DNA of 64,000 bases from Epiperipatus broadwayi. Taxonomy: Eukaryota > Onychophora > Udeonychophora > Euonychophora > Peripatidae. The stretch spans positions 188,001 through 252,000 of the forward strand of contig JAQFVV010000443.1 in NCBI GenBank assembly GCA_028023455.1, given 5' to 3'. Positions 44,701 to 56,499 of this stretch are shown here, one piece after another. A program made the translations under genes and the position numbers. Each line of letters opens with the position of its first letter. The first letter of the stretch is position 1. The notes under the pieces are model-generated. The model had not been told where the DNA came from, did not search any database, and saw nothing but the letters and a program-made list of their open reading frames with translations.

Positions 44701-46286
44701 GTTTTAAATCAAAGCATTTTATAGTCTAAAAGTGATATGATCATTTTTATAATAAGCAAAACTTAAGGGCAGCCATTTTTCAAAATATGCCAATATGCTC
44801 ATACCATAATAATAATTAAAACAAACTACATGTTGAGCAAAACATTAAATATTTTATTTATTGTAAAAAGAAAAAAAAATCTACACTTTTTAATAAATGC
44901 TATTCTATTTTTTTTTTTTGTATTCTTCAGAATATTTATGTCATGTTAAATGAATAGAAAAAAAAAGATATTTTTGAGAAAAGCAAATTCATTTTTTATT
45001 TTAAAAAGCTTGTGCCCAACAATTTAAAAGAAATAAAGCATTATAATCATGCAATTCTCTTGCTTTATTACAGTGATAAAAGATGAAAATGCTGTAGATC
45101 AAAATTTGTGATATATTTTTATTTTAAATTTAATTGCCTGATAATTTAGTTTCTAAAGAGTTCTTTATTTTTTCATCACATTTGTATATATTTTTTAATT
45201 ATAAAAAGAAAAGAAAATATTATAATGACTGTTCTACAGAATGAGTGATGTACTTTCATGATAATGATAAAAAAAAATAAAGATTTTTTTTTTTTAAAGA
45301 TCATTTAATCATGTAATTATTTTGTGATGTATACATAAACTTTCTAAGTTACATTTTCTTCCTTCTGTTTTTCTACAGTAGAATATCAAGTAAAATAAAT
45401 CATTTCACTTTATCAAAAGTGAATTAAATTATTTTGTTAGATATTTATTGTTCTTGTTTCTACACATCTTAGCAATTTTCCTCATTGCTTCAGTTGCCTC
45501 ATCATTTTAAAGTTTAAATGAATTCAGACCATTTTCATTTGATTTTAGCAGATATTATTTGGTTCAAAAATTAATCCCACTTGGTTCTAAAGTCTCTTTT
45601 TAAATTATTGGCATATGAATAATGGAAATTGACTTAATAAATAAATTGCATTTATCTTAATCAGATTTTTCTCATTCTAAACTTTTTCTGTATTTTTTCT
45701 TTAAAAAATTATAGAAAATACTTAAAACTATTTTGTAATTTTCTGTAAATTGGTTCACACTAGCATATTTTAGTTAATAACTTCCTTTATATTGAGATGT
45801 TTAATGACATATATAATAGCTTCTTTTATTATTTATGTTTTAAATAATTTAAGAATGATTATAACTTCATTATTTTAAAATGAATTGTTTTTATGTCTTG
45901 TTAAAAGAATCTTTTGAAAATATAAAACACTATTATTATTTTTAACTCTAAACGGTTACAAATATTATTGTACTTTATTTTATAGACAGGAAAAGATTTT
46001 TAAATTTTTTTTTTACCATAAAAAATTTAAAAATATGTCTTTATTTATAATTTAAAGTAATTTATTTGATTTTAGAAAAACTATATGTTTATAATTTTGT
46101 ATCAAAGCAACTTAATTGAAAATTAAAAAATAATAATCTAACAAATGATTTTGCATCAACAAAGAGTTTAATTGTTAAAAATTGTGCAAATATTCATGGA
46201 AGAGAAATGAAAGAATTTGCAAGATTTCAACTTCTAGCATATAATTATTAATTACAAATTTTATTATTATATTTTTTTAATCAAAG
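41701..46286. other. CCNT: Cyclin T intron, no recognised features
   Basis: Long AT-rich intron sequence downstream of the Merlin element. Short ORFs only; no transposon protein, tRNA or strong inverted repeat found. Confidence 0.5.
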
Positions 46287-46359
46287 ATTCCTCGATCCAG
46301 TGAAGGAAAGGATTGGTTTTGGTATGTTGACAAAACAGTGACTTTGGAACTTTTAGAAG
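46287..46359 (+). CDS. CCNT: Cyclin T, fifth exon in window
   Basis: The 73-bp exon follows ATCAAAG (AG at 46285-46286). It encodes IPRSSEGKDWFWYVDKTVTL, then ELLE plus the first base of the next Glu. This matches the IP-S-GK-W-YVD-TV-LELL segment of cyclin T. WFWYVDK is closer to the insect form than to the vertebrate WWEYVDA. The donor is GTATTT at 46360. Confidence 0.96.
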
Positions 46360-46789
46360 GTATTTTTAATTCATTACTTTTGTTTGTAATTTTGCTTAAT
46401 TATATTAATACTTTTTTCTCATTTATATAACTTGGCTTTTTAAAAAAAACATTTTTTATACATTAATATTAATCTTAATTAATACATTGAATGGATTGAC
46501 AACTAAAAATTATAATATGGGATTTCATTTATGTGCACAAAAGTTATTTATTCATTGCATATTTCCACTATTTTTAATGCTCTTATTGAATATAGCAAAA
46601 GTAGTAGAACTAAGTACCTTCACTATTAGATGCACAAAAGAATGATTAAAACTAAGTTTTGACTTCCACATAAAATTAGAACGAGGAAAGTTATAGAATG
46701 CATCTCTATATTTTAAATGTTTTCATTTGAGTTGTTGTACATTACTTCTGTAAGGTAAGTATATGGATGTTCATGCTATAGAACAGATT

Positions 46790-47099
46790 TATAAATAATA
46801 CAAAAACTCTGTCTGATAATGAAAATTATTCTACACGAATAAAGCGTGATAAACAGAGCAGCCAAAATTCAAAAAACATTAATTATAAACAACAATTTGC
46901 CAAGGCTTTCGGTACTGTATACCAGAATCATGGCGACATATTGGAACTGATTGGTTAATATTCCAGTGCATGCTCGGTGGAACACTAGCGTTGCGCTGAT
47001 TCTGGTGTACAGTATCAAAAGCGCTTGGCAAATTGTTGTTTATAATTAATGTTTTTTGAATTTTGGCTGCTCTGTTTATCACGCTTTATTCGTGTAGAA
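46790..47099. mobile_element. Foldback/MITE-like element with 100-bp arms
   Basis: 46829-46930 and about 46998-47099 are near-perfect inverted repeats, with tip TTCTACACGAATAAAGC and inner ACTGTA(T/C)ACCAGAATCA. The loop is about 65 bp and GC-richer. The 9-mer GAACAGATT is present at 46781-46789 and 47100-47108 and may be the target duplication, which would mean the element has about 40 extra bases outside the left arm. No protein is encoded; the minus-strand frame at 46879-47082 is a by-product of the palindrome. Confidence 0.7.
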
Positions 47100-47108
47100 G
47101 AACAGATT

Positions 47109-50100
47109 CCCATTTGTTCCACGGAAAAGATTTCGAGTTATGAATATTTTATTAGATTTAATCAAATCTATTTATTTAGAAAAAAAATATCTTTGTCTCA
47201 GATTAGTGACTAGAAATAAAGTGAACTTAGAAATACCAGAAGTTATTAATAATGTCATTAATCTACACACAATTAAATAATGATCACCATATTGCAAAGT
47301 ATTGAAGGATAGTTAGTCAACACATCATATTACAATAAAGATAAAATAAAACTTCTCGCCCAGAAGTTTATTGAAACTATCATATTCTTTTAATTCAACA
47401 CCATTAGTGTTTCAATGAGAAAAAAATGTCTATTTTCTATAAAGTTATTGGTGGATATGACGAAAAAACATTTTACTTGTTGCAAAATAATAAGTAACAA
47501 TCTTATATTGTTAAAGAACAAACATTTTTATTGATGAGTCTAATAAAGTCTGTAAAATATATTTAGTGATTGTAGTAGAAAGGATTAAATTCTTGATATA
47601 AACTTTGTAAATTTGATAGGTTAGTTTTTTTAAAAAAAATCTCATCCTTTTCATAAACAATAAATTTCTTTAATATACAGTGAAATAGCAATAGTGATTG
47701 ATAGCAATTTTGATTATTCCATTAGCTGTCTCTAGTTTTCGTGTTTTGGATTTAAAAATGTATTTTATTTTTAAAATATTATTTTATTAAATATATATTC
47801 AGAAGTAAAAATAATCTATATTTGGTCTTTCAAGATATTACTTTTAATTGCATTACCTGCTGGAGGTTGTAAATATATAATTGCTTTTGTATGTGATTAT
47901 TCAATAATTGTACTTATGTATTTAATTGGACTGTTTTCCTTTGCCATATTGGATTTTTTTTTACATCTGGTTGAAGATACAATTTTTGCAATAAATTTAG
48001 TTTATTTTATGCTAAAATTGTATCTGCAATAAATTTGAAATAATAATATATGTTATTATTATTAATTTTATATTCATAAATTTCAAATATTATGGATAAA
48101 TTTTAAAAATAAATTTGGAAAGAAGTTCGTTAAAATTATTCATAAAAATTCTACTGTGTCATCCTTATGTGTTTTTTTTTTTACATCCTCTGCCCACCTT
48201 ATCTAAAAAGATATTTTAGATAAAGCAAATAAAAAATATCTGAGAGCAATTTATTGCATATTAATTAAAAATAATTTATGTACACTTGCATAGATAGTTA
48301 TGAACAATTGCTTGCACATATTTCTGGCAAGTATGCATTTTATATGATAGCATTTGAATTTATTTTTTATCTATAAAAGAAATATTAAAAATAATATTGA
48401 TATATATAATTTTTAGAATTAAATATATACGATTAATGATTTGTTTACACATACATATATAGGTATTGGTAATTGTTTACACAGATTGCTAAACAAGTTT
48501 GCATTTTATAGTTATGATGATAGTGTTTGGATTTATTTATCAAAGAAATTATAATAAATTTATAAATAAATTTTTAAAATTTCAACATTGTTTTCTATTT
48601 ATATATACTACACACAAACATATTTGATTAAATACTTTCAATCATAAATCACCTGCTAAATTTGCACTTTATTATGATGTGATTTATAATAAATTTTTTA
48701 TAAGCATTTATTTTAATAACTATACTAGAAATAATATATTTTAAAAATTTAGAACAATAAATACATCATAATAGTTATTTTTTAAAATATATGCATAAAA
48801 ATTACTTACATTAATAAATAATGTTTCTTAAGTTTTTTTTTTTTTTTTATAAAAAGCCAAAATGTTGAAAATAAATGTTTTCCAAAATTTTCACATAATG
48901 TATTTCTAAATGAAAACCATATTTCAAAATAATATTTTGAGAAGAATTGTACAATATATTACATGAACTGTCTTTAATTTCTGAGCAAATTTGAATTTAA
49001 GTCTGTGATTTGTCATTTTTTGAAAATACAGGCTTGGGAGCAAACATGTTATAAAAGTGCATTTTTTGTGAGTGTATATTTATATGTACACATAGTAGGG
49101 TTTGGTATAATGAACTTAATTGATTTCAGAAGACCATTCGTTATGTTTTCTTTTTATTGTAACTTGATAGATCCATAACTTAGTTCAAAGTTACCATTTA
49201 AAAAACCAGTTAAACAAAAATTGTCACAAAAACAATCATAGTTGATGATTCTATATTAATGAAAATGAAAATTTACTTTTGAAAGAATACAAACTTTAAT
49301 AAAAATTCACAAATTATTGTTTTTAGAACTTCTGTTTTCTTACCTGGAAATTTTTTTTTTTTTTTTTGATGCTATGTTTTAATATTTTCTTTTTAAGTGA
49401 AAGCTAAACAAATTATGCTATTAAATAAAAGTCATGGTTTCTTGCTTGAAAGTTTTCCTTTTTTGATACTACATTCTAATGTATTGATAACTAAAGTCAA
49501 TCTTTTAAAGGAGTAAATAAACATACTTTAATAAAAGTCATTTTACTTTGGAAATTATTTATTTTTTTGATAGAATTAATCAATCTTTCATTCCTGCTTT
49601 TCAGAATCTTTGAAAAATCTTATGCATGGTTTATCTATGTCAGTTAATGGTATCCTTCCTAACATTGCTTTATTGATAGATATACAGTCTTCCTTTGGTT
49701 TTTTTTTTTTTTTTCCAACATTTATTCTGATATTCAGGATTATGATTATAATTAAAAATACATATTTATCGGAATAATTAAAAATATATATTTTTAATGT
49801 CAATTATACCAATGAACAGATTGTGCAAAATAAATTGATAATTTCAACTTTACAAAAGTTCATTGTAACATATACCTTCATCGTACAAATCTTAATTTAG
49901 TGAGGAAAAATGTTGGTTGTATAATATATTTGCATTAAAATCTTTCTTGGTAGCAGATCTCACTATGATATAAAGAAATTACTACAATAGTTGCAAACTT
50001 GCCATTTAAAATTACAATATGAATATTTAACACATTGAAAAAAATTCTTTTTTTTTTTTTTGCATTTTATATGTTTTTTAACAGCGACTAATGTTTTTTT

Positions 50101-50865
50101 TTTTTTTTAGCTGACCTTATATTACTGCTTAAATTATTTTCACAGATGCAATATTTGTCTGATTTAGACTCCATTTATTGAGAAAAACTAAAGTATTCCA
50201 TGACCTGTAACTAATTTTCATTGAAAATAAATGTTTATGGGGGAACTGTGGGCCAGACAAAAAATAACACATCAGTTCTCATAATGAAATCTCGTGATAA
50301 ACAGGAAGAGGGATAACCTTTTTTTTAGTTGGCAAGTTGATCTTTATTTGTTAGCCAATCATGCTCTACTTAATGATCATATATACTTGTTTTTTTGAAA
50401 CATATTTTTGCTTTCTAATACTTAAATATTACGTTTAAACTCCATTTTCCCTAGTTTGATGTCAAATATTGTGTAAAATATATATATAAATAAACTTAGA
50501 CAAAGATATTGATTAAATAATTATTTTGTATAAAAATAATAATAAACACAATTTAAAAGAAAAACAAAAATTACATTTTGGCTTGTTTTTTTTTTTGTCT
50601 GTAACAATTTTACATTTAAAATTGAAGTTAGTTATTATTTTAAAGATCAGTTCAGAATGAATATATATATTGATATGTGAAATAGGATGTTTCAAATATA
50701 ATATATCGATATGGTATATTCTTAATAATTATAATGCAAGGCATAAGTTCAATAGTTCTTTTTTTAAATAATAAATATTTGACTTAAAGGAGTTTTTTTT
50801 AAAAAAAAAATATTACATATGTGCATAGTTTTTACTATTATGATTATTAATTGAAAATATAAAGT
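47109..50865. other. CCNT: Cyclin T intron, no recognised features
   Basis: AT-rich with frequent T runs. The minus-strand frame near 49590-49700 contains KEDCISINKAMLGRIPLTDI, which looks less random than its surroundings but is not recognised. Otherwise nothing. Confidence 0.5.
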
Positions 50866-50902
50866 GATATATATATATATATTTATTTATATATATATTT
50901 TT
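50866..50902 (+). repeat. TA microsatellite directly upstream of an exon acceptor
   Basis: (AT)n interrupted by TTTATTT runs to within 8 bp of the acceptor AG at 50908-50909. It occupies the usual branch-point and pyrimidine-tract region. Confidence 0.8.
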
Positions 50903-50909
50903 TGCTTAG

Positions 50910-50986
50910 AATTGACTTCAGATTTCCTCGCCATTTTAGAAAAATGTCCAAATCGCTTAAAGGGCAAAATTATGAGTTCGCATAAG
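50910..50986 (+). CDS. CCNT: Cyclin T, sixth exon in window
   Basis: The 77-bp exon completes Glu and encodes LTSDFLAILEKCPNRLKGK, then IMSSHK. LT-FL-ILEK-PNRLK is the last helix of the second cyclin box. After it, vertebrate CCNT1/2 continue with a Trp-rich NWRA segment, which is absent here; KGKIMSS resembles the arthropod form. The donor is GTAATT at 50987. Confidence 0.95.
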
Positions 50987-53263
50987 GTAATTGTTTTTTT
51001 TTATTCTTTAAGTCTAATATGCAAAACAGATATATTTATTAATAATACAAAATTATGAAGCCTGATTGTTATTTTCTCTGTTTATGTATGTGTTATATTA
51101 GTGATATTGTGCAGGTTCAAAAAGTTGAATCTATTTTAAATTAATCATTTATTTTGATAGTTTAAGGGATTAATTTTTCATAATTTTAATTTTTGTCTAA
51201 TTTTATCTATTAATTTTTTAAAAAATTATATTTTTATTATGTTAATCTATTGCTCCCATATTAATTTATTTTGATGGAAAATGTAATATATATTATTTGA
51301 TTGGCTTTCATGAAACTAAAAAGCTTTAAAAATAATAGATATATTTCTTCATATATATATTCTATAATTGTAAATAAATGATCTTTAATGTTAATTTCTG
51401 AAAAATACTAGAGATTCTTTTTTTTAATTGTAATGACCTCTAGGCTTTAATAGATTTATAATTGTAGATGAGAACAATCACAATACTTAAGCCATTAACA
51501 ATCTCAAACTATAGTCAAGACCTTGACTGTAGGTTGAGATTGTTGATAGCTTAAGGATTGACTGTTATTATTCTAACAAATGTTTCCAGAAATATTAATT
51601 TTATTAAAAGCAATAATTAGTACAGTTCAACTTTACCCTTATTTTTAGATAATTTTTTTATTATATCTTAAAGTAAAAACAATATATATAATTAGTTCAA
51701 TAATAAATAAAAATAATTTCTTCTGTAATAAAGTGGCCTTTGATATTTTTATGGATGATTTAAGAGCAAATATATAAATGCACAACTATCTGCAACTGTG
51801 ATTAATTTTCAAAATTAAGTCAGCTGATATTTGATTGGTGTAATTAGTTGTAGTATAATTAATAACTAACTATGATTTAGTTGAGAATTGTAATCTTATC
51901 ATTTTACATTCATTGTTTTATGCAGTTCATGTTCATACACTTCTTTAGATGCTTATTCTGAGATGGCGTAATAAAATAGAAATATCAATACAAAATTTTT
52001 TGCCTACCTTAGTTTAATGTACCTCTTGATCTTATTATCATGGTCAAAGTCATCAAAAAATATTTGTATAGAAATTTATCATTTTTCTAATAGTTCCTAT
52101 TTATATTATTCTATATAATAAGATTTCAGGATTAATTTTTTTTATGTTTTGCTTTGGATATGTTGTCTTAACTTTCTTTCTAACGAAGCTGCTATATTGA
52201 ATTTCTAGTGAATTAATTTAAGACACAATTTTTACAATGCCTTTAGTTTTTAACAGTATTAAAACAAAATGTTATATGTTGCCAGAAATTGCATACATCC
52301 AGAGACAAAATTATTCTAAGAAAAAAATATAATCATTACCATAAATAAGAAAAAAAAAATTAAACAGACGTAAAAAGTAATGTGATCTTTCTTTATTTTA
52401 ATTATATTAATTTTTGAATTTGTTTTTTCAGTAATATGAAAGAATGTTTTCTGCAACTAGACACTTTTATTCAAAAATTTATCTGATATTTCATTTTGGT
52501 TGACAAATTTTCTATTTATAATTTTTTGATAAATAGCAGAATTTTTTTAGTTTTAGAGTGCTTTTAATTTTTTTTACAGCATAAAAATGAAATTGTTTGA
52601 TGGCATTGGAACACTATATCTAAGCAATAACTCTTGAGCATTGTTAGTCATAGTTTACCATTATTTGATATTTTTTAATATTGATCATGCAGAACAATAT
52701 CGTAAACTTTAATGGTAAATAAATTCTGCAATAACAAAATGCATTATCCATATTGTGTATATATTTATCTACATTTCTCTTTTTTCTAAATAGCTTTTTT
52801 TTTTTTTGTTATAACTTTTTATCTCATTGTGCTCATGATTTTAAATTCACCATGTCTTTCTATTAATTGAAGTAATGTGTAGTTATTTATCATTCCATAT
52901 TGATTATTCATTTCTAAACTTGTCCACATTAAATTTATTTTTTTAATGATAGTAAATATGCTGTATGAAAAAAAAAAGTAAACATTTTTCTGCAAACATA
53001 ATACATATATACAATTATAGACTTGAAACAATGGCAAAGTTTTTATAAAACTAACATGATTCAGATTAGATTTTTTTTTTTTTTTAATTCTATAAGATCA
53101 AAGTAGAAAGTAATTTGATTATTTGTTAATGTGTTCTCAATTTATTATTTTTGAAAAATATAAATGTGGTTTTAAAATCATAACATAATTAAAATATTTG
53201 TTATTTTGATTTTAATGAATTTTATTTCTCTCTGTCTTTATTGTAATTTTTTTTTTTTTTTAG
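50987..53263. other. CCNT: Cyclin T last intron; one hairpin
   Basis: An 80-bp near-perfect hairpin at 51481-51560 pairs CAATACTTAAGCCATTAACA... with ...TGTTGATAGCTTAAGGATTG. The remainder is AT-rich with no recognisable feature. Confidence 0.6.
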
Positions 53264-54676
53264 TCTGGAATTTCTGAAGAAGAAGAAATTTCTGAAAGAA
53301 AAACTAAAATGGAATCTACTATAAATGTTGCTTCAACTTCTGTAACTGGCCAGTCTTCACCTATTGGATGTGAATACACATCTAGTAGTAGTGAAAAACG
53401 TGAGACCAAAGATAATTTGTTTTCTAATCTAGACAACCTAAAAGTCTCTCCAAGTCTTCAAATGTCTTCTACTCAGTCTACAAAAAAGAGTACTCCCTTA
53501 ACATATAAAGAACACAAAGAAAGAAAAGAAAGGGAAAAATTGATGCTTGGATCAAATAAATCTGAATCTAGCACTTCTCAAGTATTAGCCAATTCACAGC
53601 AGAGGTTACCTGAGAAAGTGACTTCTGAAAATAGCCGTGTCAAGCCAGTTCATTCCATTTCAGGAAAGCATGAGACATCGAAATATCAAAATCATCCTCC
53701 TAATACTACTACAATATCCAAACAGAATAATAATTCAACTTTGAAACTTAGTATGAATTTAGAACATTTACCTAGCCATTCTTCTCCCCAAGGACAATCC
53801 AAACCTCATGAATTGAATATCAATTCTGATCGTCAACACATTACCCATGGGAATAAAAATCATCATTCAAGCAATCATGATAGGCATAGTAATAGCAAAC
53901 ATCGTACTTCTCATGACAAATATGAACACAGAATTTTATCTCATGAAAAATCAAATTCACTTAATCTTGTAGGAGAATCATGCCCGCAACTTACAAAGGA
54001 TCGCCATATTTATTCCAGCTCAGGGTCCAGTAGTATAGCAAAAATCCATAGTTCTAGTAGTAATAGTGGTAGTATAAAGCGACCTCACAGTCCTCATGAT
54101 AGTAGTCTTTCAGAATTTGGACATCCGGCAAAACAGCAAAAAGTTGACTGTAACAAATCTCATAAGAAAACAGGAATCATTTCTGCAGTATCTGGTCAGT
54201 CATTGCTCAACTTGCCTATGCCTCCCGGTGAAAATCCTTCACGTAAATCTAAATTAGCTGAGCCTAAAACCTCCAGCTTAGAAACAAACAGCCGTCCTTT
54301 GGGTGATTCATCTAAGACCAATGTGAATCATCTTCATAAACTGATTGTAGATTCTCAAAAAAGCAAATATTCTCAATCCCAGATTATTGATCATAGTTCT
54401 CAGTCAGCAGAATTGCTTAATAAAATTCAATTACCACCCAATCCACCACCTTTTATATTTGCTCAGAAGCAAAATTCCTACATAAATTCGAAACAGTTTA
54501 TACAGCCTCCGCTTCCAATATCAGACAAACATTTTGGAATACTTAGTATGGCTCCTCCATTACCTCCTCATTCAATACCACCACCGCCGCCTCCTCCTCT
54601 TCCTGCAGAACCAGTGCTTCCTCCTTTACCACCAATGCCAAGAACTCCTCCGCCACCACCTCCACCACCTGAATGA
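53264..54676 (+). CDS. CCNT: Cyclin T, terminal coding exon (C-terminal tail)
   Basis: The exon follows T13-TAG and stays in frame from the sixth exon, encoding 470 residues to TGA at 54674. With CDK9, cyclin T forms P-TEFb, the nuclear kinase that phosphorylates the RNA polymerase II C-terminal domain and releases paused polymerase. Visible in order: an acidic start (SEEEEISE); a charged KEHKERKEREK stretch (about 53506-53540); a His/Ser-rich block with NKNHHSSNHDRHSNSKHR (about 53850-53945), analogous to the His-rich region of CCNT1; KRPHSPHD...FGHPAKQQK (about 54077-54145), matching the conserved HPAK motif; and a proline-rich end with PPPPPPPLPAEPVLPPLPP and PPPPPPPPE. The exon boundary and proline C-terminus are as in metazoan cyclin T. 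Joined, the window encodes 607 residues; the N-terminus lies upstream. Confidence 0.95.
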   Translation, partial: SGISEEEEISERKTKMESTINVASTSVTGQSSPIGCEYTSSSSEKRETKDNLFSNLDNLKVSPSLQMSSTQSTKKSTPLTYKEHKERKEREKLMLGSNKSESSTSQVLANSQQRLPEKVTSENSRVKPVHSISGKHETSKYQNHPPNTTTISKQNNNSTLKLSMNLEHLPSHSSPQGQSKPHELNINSDRQHITHGNKNHHSSNHDRHSNSKHRTSHDKYEHRILSHEKSNSLNLVGESCPQLTKDRHIYSSSGSSSIAKIHSSSSNSGSIKRPHSPHDSSLSEFGHPAKQQKVDCNKSHKKTGIISAVSGQSLLNLPMPPGENPSRKSKLAEPKTSSLETNSRPLGDSSKTNVNHLHKLIVDSQKSKYSQSQIIDHSSQSAELLNKIQLPPNPPPFIFAQKQNSYINSKQFIQPPLPISDKHFGILSMAPPLPPHSIPPPPPPPLPAEPVLPPLPPMPRTPPPPPPPPE

Positions 54677-56490
54677 TTTTTGATAAACTGTTTTCATGAA
54701 TATTTTTCTTTGAGGGTAAAGAAAGGATACCCTTTCATGGTAAATGACATACCACAAAAGTAAACCTGAAGCAAAGAAATTATGATAACTAACTTGGAAA
54801 AAAATAATAATGATTATGTGAAAATCAGCTCATGAATTAGTAAACAACATTTTATATAATATTACAGGACATCATTAATTGTTCCTTTAGAAGATAGTGT
54901 AGTTGTGTGTATATATGTTAATATATTCATACGTACACTTGGCTTATAAATAATGAACAAGATGCATTTTACTTTTCATTTTGCAAAAAAAAATATTTTC
55001 ACCGATGGAAAAAGGCAGTAAATGTTAATACTAATTGGTCTTCATCTATATATTGGCAAAGTAGATTGTTTCAGGATTTTGTGTTTGTATTTGATGATTG
55101 AAATTACATTTGTATAATTTTTTTATTTTTATTTTGAAGTTGTAAAATTTAAGATTGGGGGATTTGGTGATACACTTAGTGAAATCTGTTGAAAATGCAA
55201 TTAAAAATTGAAGGAAAATAAAATGAGAAAATAGCAAGAATGCTATAAATTTTTATCTTTTGGAATATGAAATTCCTCTGTACAATTAGCAATTATGTAA
55301 TTACAGAAGAATACTTAAATTCTCTGTATTTAATTAAGTATTAAATTTTTATATATATATATTTTTTTTCAAAATAAGAAAAAAGAAAAAAAAGAAATGA
55401 ATAAAATGGAAAATAATAAAAATGAATCTTAAAAAGAAGTAAAATACCATTAAAAGTCTTTAAAAAAAAAAAAAAAACAGTGATAAAAGGGCAAAAAAAT
55501 TTACTGTATACAATGTTTGAAGATTTGCTTACTGTTGGACTGAAGCAATGACTTTTTTTTTTAAAAAAAAAAAAATCTTTTTATCTCTATTTTTTATTAC
55601 TAATTCAGTAATTGTTGAAAACTACCATAGCTGTCTGTCCATTATTCATATTGGGATTTTTTTTTTTTCTGGCAGCTTATATTAATTATTTTTTTCTTTT
55701 AAGGAGGATGTGAGAAATGTACTTCAGGTTGTGTTTCTCATGCTCTTATTATTTTTTTTTGTTTTTCACTATATATATTTTTTCTTTGTAGAGAATTGTC
55801 AGCAATGATCTTCTTGGTCTTAATTATGAATGTGTGGCTTGTATGTATTTGCATATGAATATATATAATTGACAATAATAATATATGCATATGTATAGGC
55901 ACATTTTCTTTATGAAATTAAAAAAAAAATCAATTATTTATAGATATTCATAATTTATCTGTTTACATATGTATATATTTATATGAAAAGTATATACCAT
56001 TATACATTTGTGTACATAAATTAAAGTTTATTTTGTATTGGTGTATGCCTTTCTTTTGAGTATGTAGGTATATAACGTATATGTAATGAGTTTGTAAATA
56101 TGTGTGTGTATAATATATATTTCTATATATATACACACACATAGATGCACGAATGCACACACACATTACTTACTGATTTTAGACCATTTAGATCTTCATG
56201 GTCATTAAAAGCATTTACTAGATTTGTCTTGTTTTGAGAAGTCGGTGGTACATTTTTTTCCCCCACTGGTATTTTTTTTTCTTTATAATCATTTTCACAA
56301 TATATGTTTATGTGTGTATATATATTTTAATATATATAAAATATAAATACACACATATATGTATTTGTGTGTATGTTTATTTATATTTATATATATAGGC
56401 ATGCATGTGTATATATGTATGAACATATATAAATATATATAAAATTGTATAAATATTGCTGTTTGTAAATAAAGTATCTGTGAAATTGTA
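54677..56490 (+). other. CCNT: Cyclin T 3' UTR (inferred)
   Basis: AT-rich non-coding sequence after the stop, with TA/TG microsatellites (56080-56160 and 56290-56460). AATAAA occurs at 55217, 55400 and 56468, so shorter transcripts are possible. The extent is inferred from the last, best-supported signal. Confidence 0.55.
56468..56473 (+). terminator. CCNT: Polyadenylation signal AATAAA (likely distal)
   Basis: AATAAA is followed 20-35 bp later by a GT-rich element (GTATGAGTGTCTTGTT), the standard arrangement for cleavage near 56490. Confidence 0.6.
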
Positions 56491-56499
56491 TGAGTGTCT

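Noticed and set aside
46879-47082. 67-codon minus-strand frame
   Set aside because: It is generated entirely within a palindromic element.
53309-54676. Treating the 455-codon frame at 53309 as a complete gene starting at its first ATG
   Set aside because: The frame is open upstream to a strong acceptor at 53263 and is in phase with the cyclin-box exons, so it is the terminal exon of cyclin T.
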